Assembly (NCBI GenBank): GCA_002426495.1 | Contig: DIQC01000036.1 | Span: 1 to 61,415 of the forward strand | DNA from: Thermacetogenium sp. UBA5472 | GTDB lineage: Bacteria > Bacillota > DSM-12270 > Thermacetogeniales > Thermacetogeniaceae | Length of the DNA: 61,415 bases | Reading direction: 5' to 3' | Shown: positions 7,418 to 16,305 of the stretch, piece after piece | How the letters are laid out: each line of letters begins with the position of its first letter | Position numbering within the stretch: position 1 is the stretch's first letter | Translations under genes and position numbers: made by a program | Notes under the pieces: model-generated | What the model was told of the DNA's origin: nothing | Database searches by the model: none | The model's input: the letters and a program-made list of their open reading frames with translations, nothing else

Positions 7418-8632
7418 TTACTGTTTGTTTGCCGCAGCTTCCATCTGCAGCTTGCCCTTGGGACCCAGTTCGGGTACCATGAGACCGCCCGTTATGAAGC
7501 CGATGACACACAGCACGCCAAAGGTGATAAAAATGGCGTTGTAGTTTGCCTGGAACAGACTGGCAATGGCAATGGGAAACACGAAAGTCAGAACACCCTT
7601 AATTGTCTCCAGCGCACCCGAAGCCGTGCCGATATATTCCTGCGGGAACTGTCCGGTAAGGGGGACAAGAGGGGTACGGCCAGAGCACAAACCGATAGCG
7701 CCACCCATGATCAGCCCGCCGAACACCATGAATATCCAGGTATTAATGCCAAGTGGCGTGAACCAGCTGAGCAGATAGCCGCAGGCGCCACCGGCAAAGC
7801 AAATAAAGGTAACGACGTTGTATTTCTTAATAACTCCCATAAGGAAGGTCCCGAAGTAACCGCCCACGAGAAGCGACAGGTTAATGACCGTGCCCATCAT
7901 CGCGGCGCCAGCGGGCTCCAAGCCCTTGGCAAGAAATGCGTTGATGCAATAAGTGTTGATGAGCAGTGTTGACCCGACTGCGCAAGAGCAGGCTATAGAC
8001 AGCAACCATACATAGGAACTTTTGTAGACTTTGGCGAAACCGCCCTTTGGAGGCTTTTCTGCATTAGCAGCGACGGGGCCGTCCTTGCCAATGATGAGCC
8101 AACCGACCCACAACACAGTGTAAGCAATCGCCACTAACAGCAGGGAATTGTGGAGTCCGAGTGCGGCGCCGACGACAAACACGGAAGCAGAACCGATGCC
8201 CGCGCCACCGGCCTGGAATGCGAAGGCGACAGAGACCTTATCCTTGGTAAACCATGTGTCAAGCACCTTCGCAGCGGCGACCTGACAGACGCCGACGAAG
8301 AAGGATGCGAGAAACGTAAAGACAACTACGAGAGCGTAGCTGGTGACAAAGGCACGCACAAAGAAGAGCACGATGCCAATCAGCATGGCGATCGTAATCG
8401 TCTTACGGGAACCGGAACGGTCCAGCAAGGGGCCAAAAATAATGCCGCCGAACAGTCCGACCACCGAGGTAACAGAGGCAAGCGTTGTGAGCCCCGCTTG
8501 TCCTATGCCGTAAGCCGCCATGGTATCGCCTGCGCAGGCAGGGAAGACAATCAAATTGAATGTCATTACAGCCATGAACAATGTGAAAAAGGCGGTTATT
8601 ACCCACGCCCGTCCTGATACTTGATTATTCAT
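7418..8632 (-). CDS. MFS transporter, oxalate/formate-antiporter-like
   Basis: Encodes 404 residues and twelve transmembrane helices. Family traits are FGPLLDRSGSRKT after TM2, the RTPLVPLTGQFP segment between TM10 and TM11, and a short basic C-terminus, similar to OFA/monocarboxylate-type carriers. The start at 8632 has a GAGG ribosome site. It is the first gene of a three-gene minus-strand unit (MFS, SDR, MFS) and is divergent from the Fe-S aldo/keto reductase across an 816-bp spacer that carries a repeated 16-nt box. Confidence 0.88.
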   Translation of the reverse strand: MNNQVSGRAWVITAFFTLFMAVMTFNLIVFPACAGDTMAAYGIGQAGLTTLASVTSVVGLFGGIIFGPLLDRSGSRKTITIAMLIGIVLFFVRAFVTSYALVVVFTFLASFFVGVCQVAAAKVLDTWFTKDKVSVAFAFQAGGAGIGSASVFVVGAALGLHNSLLLVAIAYTVLWVGWLIIGKDGPVAANAEKPPKGGFAKVYKSSYVWLLSIACSCAVGSTLLINTYCINAFLAKGLEPAGAAMMGTVINLSLLVGGYFGTFLMGVIKKYNVVTFICFAGGACGYLLSWFTPLGINTWIFMVFGGLIMGGAIGLCSGRTPLVPLTGQFPQEYIGTASGALETIKGVLTFVFPIAIASLFQANYNAIFITFGVLCVIGFITGGLMVPELGPKGKLQMEAAANKQ

Positions 8633-8693
8633 TGTTAAGATTCCTCACTTTCTGAATCTGTCTGAAAATACATATATTAGGAAACCATGAGAG

Positions 8694-8709
8694 TGGATAA
8701 GTCGGATAC
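8694..8709 (+). promoter_or_regulatory. Putative operator box 1
   Basis: TGGATAAGTCGGATAC, 62 nt upstream of the MFS start codon. It shares 15 of 16 bases with box 2 at 9296-9311. Internally it repeats GGATA. It is probably the site of a regulator shared by the divergent units; the LysR protein at 12839-13762 is a candidate. Confidence 0.45.
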
Positions 8710-9295
8710 ACATTGAAATCCCAGAGCATAACCGGCACCCCCGCTCCGACGGCGGTAACAGTTATTGTGGATTTCGTGAGAAGAATAACATTATTCTCTT
8801 AGAAAGACAATGGGCTAAAATGCCTCGAAAAAAGCTTGGATTGTGATAAATAAAAACAGAAAAAGCCGCGTTATGGTGGGTAAATATTAAGTTCTTCGGG
8901 AAAATATCGCGGCCAAGACGATAAGCAAAATGAATCATTGGAGAGCAATTGATATCATAATCGAATTGACCAAAACGTCACAATTTTACTTGATACACAA
9001 TAATTAACAGAACATTGGCAATGTCCCATGGCGTATGGAAATATCATGGAAAATTTGGTTTCGGCGTTAGACTTTTTGTGCTTTTCACTTATTGGTATTT
9101 ATCGCGGACGGGAAACGAAAATGGGAAAAAATAAAACGTAGAGCGATGGATATCGCTACCGTGGCATATATGTGTCCGGAGCGGAGCACAGATGTAGCGC
9201 AGTCATAAGCAATGCTTTTAGCGTTAAGCGATTTGCCAATAGTGAGCCAAAACCCGTTGACTTTGGATCCAAAACGTATTTAAGATATTAACAGT

Positions 9296-9311
9296 TGGAT
9301 AAGTCAGATAC
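9296..9311 (+). promoter_or_regulatory. Putative operator box 2
   Basis: TGGATAAGTCAGATAC, 137 nt upstream of the aldo/keto reductase start, differing from box 1 at one base. Both copies lie in the same direction although the genes diverge. Confidence 0.45.
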
Positions 9312-9448
9312 TATATTTACTTACGTTTTTCTTGAGATGTGCGTAAAATGAGCCGTTCGCTCCGAAGAATAGCTAATGTGTTTATGCCCTAATCAGCAGA
9401 AAACCATTCATCATTTGTGACATTCTATATTCCTAGGAGGTAAATACA

Positions 9449-10642
9449 ATGACAATTGATTTTGGTAAAAGATTCGGATTTGGCGGACTGCGTCTACCGG
9501 TTCTTGATCCCAACGATCAGATGGCCATAGACAATGAGACACTCGATAAGATGATAGACAAATTTATGGCCCACGGCTTCAACTATTTTGATACTTCATA
9601 TATCTATCACGGCCAGCTCTCGGAGACCGCCCTCGGTAAGTCACTGGTAGCTAGATATCCGAGAGACTCCTTTTTGCTTTCCACCAAGATGCCAATTAAG
9701 TTCATGAAGAAGAAAGAAGACATGGAGCGGATCTTTGAAGAACAGCTCAAAAAATGTCAGGTTGACTATTTCGACTTCTATCTCATCCACAGCATCGGCA
9801 AAGAGACTTATGAGAACTGCAAAAAGTGGGATACTTTCGAATTCCTCAAGAAAAAAAGAGAAGAGGGGAAATTTAGGGAATTCGGCGTTTCGCTGCATGA
9901 CTCTCCGGAGTTCCTTGATAAGATTCTGACCGAGCATCCCGAGATCAACTTTGTTGTTGAGCAGCTGAACTATATCGACTGGGTCAACCCGGCGATTCGC
10001 TCCAAGGAAATCTACGATGTCGCAATGAAGCACGGCAAACCCGTCGTCGTCATGGAAGCTTGCAAGGGGGGCACGTTGGCCGAGATCCCTGATGAAGCAA
10101 AGAAGCTCATGAAGGAGTATAACCCCGATGCGTCCATCGCATCCTGGGCGTACAGGTTCGTGGGAAGCCTGCCCGGCGTTCGCGTAGTGCTGGCGGGCAT
10201 GCCCAGAATGGAGTTCCTTGATGACAATATGAAGACCTTCGAGAACTTCGTTCCCCTCAATGAAGAGGAATACAAGATCATCGACAAGGTGGTCGAAATC
10301 ATCAACAGCAATACCGCTATCCACTGTACATACTGCAGATATTGTGTTGACGTATGTCCGCAGAAGATCGCCATTCCCGAATACTTCGCTCTTTACAACG
10401 ACTGGAAGAGGCTTCAGAAGAGCAGTTCCGAGAACGATGTTATGACTCAGGCGTTCTATTACATGAGCTATATCGAGCAGGGCAACGGCCCCGCCTCTGC
10501 GTGCAAGAAGTGCAAAAAGTGCGAGAAGGTGTGTCCTCAGCATCTGCCCATCAGCGAGTACCTGCATGACTACGTGGAAGGCGAAATTGAGTCCTATAAC
10601 CCCGAGGCCAATATTCAGAAGGATAAGCAGGTGGATATCTAA
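9449..10642 (+). CDS. Aldo/keto reductase with C-terminal 2x[4Fe-4S] domain
   Basis: Encodes 397 residues (COG1453-like). The N-terminal 280 residues are an AKR barrel with the catalytic tetrad visible as D and Y in FDTSYIYHG, K in LSTKM and H in FYLIHS. The C-terminal part carries two ferredoxin-like clusters, CTYCRYCVDVCP and CKKCKKCEKVCP. It probably couples a carbonyl/alcohol redox step to low-potential electron carriers in the cytosol. AGGAGG stands before ATG 9449. A terminator follows, so larB starts a separate or read-through unit. Its neighbours (SDR, MFS, larBC) suggest catabolism of a hydroxylated compound. Confidence 0.9.
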   Translation: MTIDFGKRFGFGGLRLPVLDPNDQMAIDNETLDKMIDKFMAHGFNYFDTSYIYHGQLSETALGKSLVARYPRDSFLLSTKMPIKFMKKKEDMERIFEEQLKKCQVDYFDFYLIHSIGKETYENCKKWDTFEFLKKKREEGKFREFGVSLHDSPEFLDKILTEHPEINFVVEQLNYIDWVNPAIRSKEIYDVAMKHGKPVVVMEACKGGTLAEIPDEAKKLMKEYNPDASIASWAYRFVGSLPGVRVVLAGMPRMEFLDDNMKTFENFVPLNEEEYKIIDKVVEIINSNTAIHCTYCRYCVDVCPQKIAIPEYFALYNDWKRLQKSSSENDVMTQAFYYMSYIEQGNGPASACKKCKKCEKVCPQHLPISEYLHDYVEGEIESYNPEANIQKDKQVDI

Positions 10643-10654
10643 TTTGAGAACGAC

Positions 10655-10682
10655 AAGGAGCGCTCCAAAGCGCTCCTTTTTT
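10655..10682 (+). terminator. Intrinsic terminator after the aldo/keto reductase
   Basis: AAGGAGCGCT (10655-10664) and AGCGCTCCTT (10669-10678) form a 10-bp stem with a 4-nt loop, followed by TTTT. It is 12 nt past the stop codon. Confidence 0.85.
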
Positions 10683-10735
10683 CCTAATAAGCGTTATGCT
10701 GGAACCTAAGACTCGTAAGGAGGGAAAATACTGAT

Positions 10736-11488
10736 ATGGAGACAATGGAAATTCTACAGGCGGTTCAAGCCGGAACGATGACCCCGCAAGAGGCTAAGCT
10801 TAAGCTGAGGATGCAGCCCTTTGAGGGGGATATTGGTTTTGCAAAAATTGACCACCACCGGGCCCTGCGTCAGGGTGTGCAGGAGGTCGTCTATGGCGCC
10901 TCAAAGACACCTGACCAGATCCTGAAGATAGCACAGACCATGGATGTCCACGGGGACAAAAACATTCTGATCACCAGGATGAAGCCTGAGGCCGCAGAGC
11001 TTGTTGGAAAAAACCTCGATCTATTCTATGATCCCCTATCAAAGGTCGGCATCGTCAACAGGGAGTTCAAAGACACCGGAGACGGTTATATCGCCGTCGT
11101 ATCTGGAGGGACCGGGGACCAGCCCGTGAGCGAGGAGGCAGCTCTCACCGCCGAGGCGCTGGGCAACCGGGTCGAGCGGGTCTATGATGTGGGCGTAGCC
11201 GGACTGTACCGCCTCCTGGCAAAGCTGGAAGTTATTATGGGCGCTCGGGTGATCATCGCGGTCGCTGGGATGGAGGGCGCCCTTCCGAGCGTCGTAGGCG
11301 GCCTTGTGGACGCGCCGGTGATAGCGGTTCCTACCAGCGTGGGCTATGGAGCCAGCTTTGGCGGCATTTCGGCCCTTTTGAACATGCTCAACAGCTGTGC
11401 CAGCGGTGTCAGCGTGGTCAATATCGACAACGGTTTCGGTGCGGGCTTCATCGCGGGACGTATCAATCATATGGAGGGATCCAAATGA
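10736..11488 (+). CDS. larB: LarB, nicotinate dinucleotide carboxylase/hydrolase for the nickel-pincer cofactor
   Basis: Encodes 250 residues. LarB carboxylates the pyridine ring of nicotinic acid adenine dinucleotide and releases AMP, the first step to the nickel-pincer nucleotide. The protein shows the LarB N-terminal helix (PQEAKLKLRMQPFEGDIGFAKIDHHR) and the PurE-like C-terminal fold with VSGGTGDQPVSEEAA, VAGMEGALPSVVGGL and PTSVGYGASFGG. AAGGAGG precedes ATG 10736. It overlaps larC by 4 nt (ATGA), so the pair is translationally coupled. nadABC elsewhere in the window feed the same nicotinate pool. No larE or larA is present here. Confidence 0.93.
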   Translation: METMEILQAVQAGTMTPQEAKLKLRMQPFEGDIGFAKIDHHRALRQGVQEVVYGASKTPDQILKIAQTMDVHGDKNILITRMKPEAAELVGKNLDLFYDPLSKVGIVNREFKDTGDGYIAVVSGGTGDQPVSEEAALTAEALGNRVERVYDVGVAGLYRLLAKLEVIMGARVIIAVAGMEGALPSVVGGLVDAPVIAVPTSVGYGASFGGISALLNMLNSCASGVSVVNIDNGFGAGFIAGRINHMEGSK

Positions 11489-12789
11489 AGGCCTTGTTTC
11501 TAGAATGCAATATGGGAGCGGCGGGCGACATGCTTATGGCGTCGCTCTCGGAACTACTGCCTGAACCGGAAAAATTCGTGGACGACCTCAAAGCGCTGAA
11601 TCTCCCTGAGGTCGAGATTTCAAGAGAATATGCTTCCTCCGCCGGCATCCGCGGCGCGCGCATGCATGTGTTTATCCGAGGCAAGGAGGAGACGAGCGAG
11701 GATGTGCCGCAGAGCAGCGCGTCCTGCATTGATCACGACCACGACCACGATCACGATCATGACCATAAACATGATCACCACCATACCTCAATGACGGATA
11801 TACGACGCATCATCAAAGGCCTACCGGTAAGCGAGAAGGTCAAAATCGATGTGCAGGCTGTATACAACCTCATTGCCGAGGCTGAGAGCCAGGCCCACGG
11901 CTGTCCGGTGGAGGAGATACATCTACATGAGGTCGGCGCGCTGGACGCGCTGGTGGACATCACTGGTGTCTGCATGCTGATGGAGAAAATAGGTGCAAAC
12001 AGGATATTCTGCAGCCCGATCAATGTGGGGAGCGGTATGGTGAGTTGCGCCCACGGCGTGTTGCCCGTACCGACGCCGGCAACAACCGCAATCTTGCGGG
12101 GTGTACCCTGCTATAGCGCTTTCCAGGGGGAGCTGTGCACGCCGACCGGAGCGGCGCTTCTGAAATATTTCGTTTCCTCATTCGGTCATATGCCTGTGAT
12201 GACCACCGAAAAGATCGGTATCGGACTCGGTACAAAGGAATTTCCCGCGGCCAATATTCTGCGCGCCTTCCTTGGAGAGACAGACATGCCGATGATGACC
12301 GTGGAGGAGCTCTCATGCAATCTTGACGACTGCACCGGCGAGGAGCTTGGCTTCGCCTGCGAGCTTTTGATGAAGAGCGGCGCGTTGGATGTGTTCATGA
12401 CGCCCATACAGATGAAGAAATTCAGGCCCGGAACCTTGCTAACTGTGATCTCCAGACCGGAAGACACAGAAAAGCTCACAGATTTGATGCTCCGCCACAC
12501 CACGACACTGGGCGTCCGCAGGAAGACCTGCGCCCGCACCTGTATCCACCGCTCCATCGAGACAAGGGAGACCCGTTTCGGCCCAGTGCGCTTCAAAATT
12601 TCCAAAAGCAGCGGGATAGCGCGCTGCAAGGCCGAATATGAGGATGTAGCACGGATCGCCCTCGAACAGCGGATCTCGATTCGGGATGTCATAAAGGAGC
12701 TTAAGGACTGCGACGATGCAACTGAATGTGCAGGACAGAGGAGAGAGTCGCGTCAGGGAGGCGTTTGCTGCGATAACGCACCTGAATAA
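11485..12789 (+). CDS. larC: LarC, nickel insertion protein for the nickel-pincer cofactor
   Basis: Encodes 434 residues in one uninterrupted frame. LarC inserts nickel into the pyridinium dithio acid mononucleotide using CTP. The start MKALFLECNMGAAGDMLMASL is typical. A histidine/aspartate-rich linker (about residues 83-99, mainly HD repeats) probably binds Ni, followed by EEIHLHEVGALDALVDI, PVPTPATT and the C-terminal CNLDDCTGEE and MKKFRPGTLL segments. In Lactobacillus plantarum the protein is made from larC1/larC2 by frameshifting; here the two parts are fused. The last 15 residues are less conserved-looking and Cys-rich. Confidence 0.93.
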   Translation: MKALFLECNMGAAGDMLMASLSELLPEPEKFVDDLKALNLPEVEISREYASSAGIRGARMHVFIRGKEETSEDVPQSSASCIDHDHDHDHDHDHKHDHHHTSMTDIRRIIKGLPVSEKVKIDVQAVYNLIAEAESQAHGCPVEEIHLHEVGALDALVDITGVCMLMEKIGANRIFCSPINVGSGMVSCAHGVLPVPTPATTAILRGVPCYSAFQGELCTPTGAALLKYFVSSFGHMPVMTTEKIGIGLGTKEFPAANILRAFLGETDMPMMTVEELSCNLDDCTGEELGFACELLMKSGALDVFMTPIQMKKFRPGTLLTVISRPEDTEKLTDLMLRHTTTLGVRRKTCARTCIHRSIETRETRFGPVRFKISKSSGIARCKAEYEDVARIALEQRISIRDVIKELKDCDDATECAGQRRESRQGGVCCDNAPE

Positions 12790-12838
12790 AAAATACAACA
12801 GAACTTGGGCTGGTCATCTGTGGACACGTCAGCTTATT

Positions 12839-13762
12839 TTATATCTCCGTGAAGAAAGCCCTGTCAGCATCGGATATGTTCTTCTTTCTCATACTGCGAC
12901 GGAGTAGATCAAGGGTGGGGTTTTTGTTGCTCTCTATGTTGCAAAAGGTCAGAACAGCACCCAGATTTTTGTCGATGTCCATCTCACGGTACACTATTTG
13001 GCTGTTCGTAAAATTGCGGAAATAATCTGGGACAAGGGCTATGCTGTTATTCAACTCCAGCTGCATGAAGACCTCCTCCGTATGGGAGCATTCGCAGATA
13101 TTCAGCTCTGAAAGCCCAGCGTGGATCAGCTCGCTTTGCAGGTTCTTCTGTGTTAGCTGCTGGTTGCTGGCCGACAGCATAAAGCAGGTTTCGTGCTTCA
13201 TGAGCTCCGCGGGTATCCTTTCCATAGAAGCAAACGGATGCTGGGAATTGACGGCAAGGATCAGATTCATATTACACAAGTCGTACACTGTAAGGTTATC
13301 GTCAGCAAGAAAGTCGTAGGGCCAGCACACGGCCGCGTCTATCTCCCCGGATTTGAGGGCTTGTTGCATGTAATTGGGCGACACCGTATGTATTCTAATC
13401 TGCACGTTTGGATATCGCCCTTTAAAATCCTTCAGCTGAGGCATGAAAAACAGACCGTCGAAAAAGCTTGCAAACGCGATGGCAATGTCCCCGGAGTAGC
13501 CGGAAGCAATGTTTTTGCAGCGCTTTACCGCATTATCATGGCTTTGAAGTATCTGCGACGCCCAGTTGTAAAATTCTTCTCCAGCCTCGGTCAGACCGAC
13601 GACGCGGTTGTTTCGCTCGAACAGAAGGAATCCGAGCTCGTCCTCAAGTTTTGCGATCGCCAGACTTACCGCCGTCTGGGAAATATAGCATTCCTTTGCA
13701 GCCTGCGTGAAATTGAGAGTCTTTGCCGCATGTACAAAATACTTCAAACTACGCAGATCCAT
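12839..13762 (-). CDS. LysR-family transcriptional regulator
   Basis: Encodes 307 residues starting at ATG 13762 (MDLRSLKYFVHAAKTL), chosen over ATG 13783 because GATGGGGGTG fits as ribosome site and LysR proteins start just before this helix. The N-terminal winged helix-turn-helix (FTQAAKECYISQTAVSLAIAKLEDELG) and a periplasmic-binding-like effector domain (from about residue 90) are clear. It converges on larC and diverges from the multicopper oxidase gene. It is the only regulator near the 5-13 kb block and is the likely controller of it, perhaps through the boxes at 8694 and 9296. Confidence 0.92.
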   Translation of the reverse strand: MDLRSLKYFVHAAKTLNFTQAAKECYISQTAVSLAIAKLEDELGFLLFERNNRVVGLTEAGEEFYNWASQILQSHDNAVKRCKNIASGYSGDIAIAFASFFDGLFFMPQLKDFKGRYPNVQIRIHTVSPNYMQQALKSGEIDAAVCWPYDFLADDNLTVYDLCNMNLILAVNSQHPFASMERIPAELMKHETCFMLSASNQQLTQKNLQSELIHAGLSELNICECSHTEEVFMQLELNNSIALVPDYFRNFTNSQIVYREMDIDKNLGAVLTFCNIESNKNPTLDLLRRSMRKKNISDADRAFFTEI

Positions 13763-14170
13763 AAAAATGCACACCCCCATCATACAACTATGGTCTTTCT
13801 ATATAGAACTGATGATTAACTTTGCTTATCGTGAGAATTCACCGTTAGAAACGATGTGCGCAGAACGAAATGATTCAACTTTTACTTATACTTTAAATGA
13901 AAAGAGAAAAAGTATCAACGATAATAGCAAATATAGCACGAACAAAAGAGTTAAGCCCAACAATACCTAACAATACCGGACACCCCCAACCTTTGCCGAA
14001 TATCAATGAATTGTTTAATCTTTAATGATTAGTATTAAGCACCCTCGTCTGCTTATCCATCCTAAACTGGCCACTAACTTTACTAATTCCCCCTGACTTA
14101 TGTCACATAAGAGCAGTTTGCCACTTACTGCATAGAATAAATTAGCTTTATTTTGAAAGGAGTGGTAATA
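13763..14170. other. Divergent spacer, LysR gene / multicopper oxidase
   Basis: About 400 AT-rich bases without a credible gene. A short tandem (CAATACCTAACAATACC, about 13959-13976) is present. I could not fix promoter elements with confidence. Confidence 0.4.
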
Positions 14171-15778
14171 ATGCCTCTTACACCTTTTCTTGATCCACTA
14201 CCTACCCCCAGAGTCTTAAGACCTAAAAAACGAAGTAAAGATATCACTTATTATGAAGTTAAGATGGAGGAGTTTTTTCATCAGTTTCACAGCGAACTTT
14301 CACAAACAAAAGTATGGGGGTATGAAGGACAATTGCCTGGACCCACTATAGAAGTTGAACAGGGAGAATGTACCCATGTGAAGTGGATGAATAACCTGCC
14401 AGATAAGCACTTTCTGCCGATTGACCGCACTCTGCACTCATCTGGTGAACACATGCCAGAGGTGCGTACAGTTGTCCATTTACATGGAGCAGAGGTTGAG
14501 CCTGAGAGTGATGGCTATCCAGATGCCTGGTTTACCAGGGATTTTGATAAATGTGGTCCCCGCTTTATACAAAAGGTCTATAAATACCCGAATAATCAGC
14601 GACCCACCACACTCTGGTACCATGACCATGCAGCGGGGATCACTCGCTTAAATGTTTATGCTGGACTTGCCGGGATTTATATCATTCGCAATGAACAGGA
14701 ACGTGCCTTAAACCTTCCTTCAGGAAGTTATGAGATACCTTTAGTGATAATGGATAGGGAATTCTATAACGACGGTTCCTTGTTTTATCCCTCTACAATT
14801 GACGACCCTCCTCCCACTTATCCAAATCCTTCTATCACTCCTGGGGTCGCAGGTGATTATATCGTAGTTAACGGAAAGGTTTGGCCATATCTCAATGTTG
14901 AGCAAAGAAAGTACCGTTTCCGTATTCTAAATGGTTCGAATGAAAGATTCTATCGACTGAGTCTAGATTCTGGGCAAGAGTTTATACAAATCGGATCTGA
15001 TGGTGGCTTGCTACAGAAGCCTGTCAGAATGAACGAAATAAGTATAGCACCCTCGGAGCGCGGAGATGTCATTATTGATTTTACAAATCAACCTGTGGGC
15101 ACTAACATTGTGCTTACAAACACTGCTAGAACACCATTTGATTTTGGAACAACCCCCGACCCTGAGACAACAGGATTGGTAATGGAGTTTAGAGTTGTTG
15201 AACGTACCGAGAATGATACCAGCAGTGTGCCTCAATTTTTAAGTACGATTAAGAGGTTTGATGAAAATGATGCATGCCGGATTCGAGATCTAACCCTCGA
15301 TGTAACAAGAGATAGTTTCAACCGGCTTAAATTTCTGTTAAGTAACCATGAATATATGGATGGAATTACCGAGAACCCTGTTGTCGGAGATGTTGAAATG
15401 TGGAGGATTATTAACCAAGGGCTTGCAGTACATCCGATTCATATTCATCAAATACAATTCCAGATCCTCGACCGCATACCCTTTGATACGGATGCGTTCA
15501 ATCTTACAGGGCAGTTGCATTTTACAGGGGAACCTGAGCCACCTCTGCCAAATGAAAGAGGTTGGAAAGATACTGTTCAGGCACTTCCGGGTTTTGTAAC
15601 CCGTATTATCATGCGCTTTGGACCTTATACAGGAAGGTATGTCTATCACTGTCACATCTTAGAACATGAAGATTATGACATGATGCGACCCTTTGATGTC
15701 ATGCCACGGAGGTGTGTGCCGGTAAAAAACAATAACCATAAAAAGTGCTCAGAAACCTTCATATGTTTTTCCGAATAA
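14171..15778 (+). CDS. Multicopper oxidase, CotA/spore-coat laccase type
   Basis: Encodes 535 residues, close to CotA of Bacillus (about 513). Three cupredoxin domains carry the copper motifs: HLHG (H103, H105), WYHDH (H151, H153), HPIHIH near 420 and HCHILEHEDYDMM near 493-505. The last holds the type-1 Cys, with Met as the axial ligand. AAAGGAG precedes ATG 14171. There is no signal peptide, as in CotA, which is assembled into the spore coat. It oxidises phenolic or metal substrates with O2, which is unexpected for a strict anaerobe unless it acts in the spore. The tail is Cys/Lys-rich. Confidence 0.92.
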   Translation: MPLTPFLDPLPTPRVLRPKKRSKDITYYEVKMEEFFHQFHSELSQTKVWGYEGQLPGPTIEVEQGECTHVKWMNNLPDKHFLPIDRTLHSSGEHMPEVRTVVHLHGAEVEPESDGYPDAWFTRDFDKCGPRFIQKVYKYPNNQRPTTLWYHDHAAGITRLNVYAGLAGIYIIRNEQERALNLPSGSYEIPLVIMDREFYNDGSLFYPSTIDDPPPTYPNPSITPGVAGDYIVVNGKVWPYLNVEQRKYRFRILNGSNERFYRLSLDSGQEFIQIGSDGGLLQKPVRMNEISIAPSERGDVIIDFTNQPVGTNIVLTNTARTPFDFGTTPDPETTGLVMEFRVVERTENDTSSVPQFLSTIKRFDENDACRIRDLTLDVTRDSFNRLKFLLSNHEYMDGITENPVVGDVEMWRIINQGLAVHPIHIHQIQFQILDRIPFDTDAFNLTGQLHFTGEPEPPLPNERGWKDTVQALPGFVTRIIMRFGPYTGRYVYHCHILEHEDYDMMRPFDVMPRRCVPVKNNNHKKCSETFICFSE

Positions 15779-15837
15779 CTGTTCTACAGTAAATATTGAG
15801 GGGAACTGCTCCTGTGGCTGCTACCCTTGCATAAACA

Positions 15838-15873
15838 GATAACCGCCGGCCTTTTTTCCAACCAGCGGTTATC
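15838..15873. terminator. Stem-loop after the multicopper oxidase
   Basis: GATAACCGC (15838-15846) and GCGGTTATC (15865-15873) form a perfect 9-bp stem. The T run lies in the loop instead of after the stem, so termination is only a possibility. Confidence 0.35.
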
Positions 15874-15905
15874 TTGGTTGATAAATTCTATACATCTTCT
15901 CAACC

Positions 15906-16172
15906 TCACTTAGTTTTTTTCATTTCTTCCATCATATAGTGACAACCCCCTTGGTAGGCCCCGGTATCAGGAAACGAGCAGTAGGTGCTGTCACCGGGGA
16001 TATAATTGCAGGGAATTGCAGCCTGATGAGTGAATAATGCATTATGGCCACTGAACCATAAGAAGAGGCTACCTGTGTAATTAATGTTTAGGCTTCGGTA
16101 TTCAGTAGTATCAACCTGCGATTGGATCATCACCAGAACGATCCCTGAAAGATCCCCAGAAAGGAGAAACAA
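15906..16172 (-). pseudogene. Open frame of unknown nature, perhaps a C-terminal fragment
   Basis: 88 codons ending …FPDTGAYQGGCHYMMEEMKK. The composition looks protein-like in the last 60 residues, but there is no ribosome site. The 5' part overlaps the leader of the YbaK-like fragment on the other strand. No family is recognised. It could be the relic end of a longer gene. Confidence 0.3.
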
Positions 16173-16173
16173 A

Positions 16174-16267
16174 ATGAACAGTATTCGTCAGAAAGTACTT
16201 GAAACTATGAAAAGCATAAATATCCCCTACGATGTCACAGAGCATACCACACCTGACTTTCCTATTT
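16174..16267 (+). pseudogene. YbaK/ProX-type deacylase, 5' fragment cut at a repeat element
   Basis: AGAAAGGAGAAACAAA stands before ATG 16174. The frame gives MNSIRQKVLETMKSINIPYD and then VTEHT, which matches the N-terminal helix and first strand of YbaK/ProXp aminoacyl-tRNA editing proteins (normally about 155-165 residues). After about 30 codons the frame runs into the 27-nt element E5 and stops at 16317. Everything carrying the active-site Lys is absent, so this is a truncated gene. Confidence 0.5.
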
Positions 16268-16294
16268 ATGCAACAGGAACCGTCCCCGTTGCAT
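16268..16294 (-). repeat. 27-nt stem-loop element E5
   Basis: Perfect 7-bp arms ATGCAAC/GTTGCAT; the loop on the minus strand is GGGGACGGTTCCT. It lies 11 nt past the pstB stop in the pstB sense orientation, and it ends the YbaK-like frame on the other strand. Confidence 0.85.
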
Positions 16295-16305
16295 ACCTTG
16301 CATAC

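Larger units (their letters stand above)
8633..9448. other. Divergent spacer between MFS and aldo/keto reductase genes
   Basis: 816 bases with no credible gene on either strand. It contains two near-identical 16-nt boxes (8694 and 9296), a GCCGCG/CGCGGC pair (8865-8913), and an ACATT/AATGT palindrome near 9012. The length suggests extensive regulation of the two diverging units. No clear -35/-10 pair could be fixed. Confidence 0.5.

Noticed and set aside
9641..10567. Minus-strand open frame of 308 codons
   Set aside because: It lies wholly inside the Fe-S aldo/keto reductase gene, has no ribosome site and no family features; a shadow of the opposite frame.
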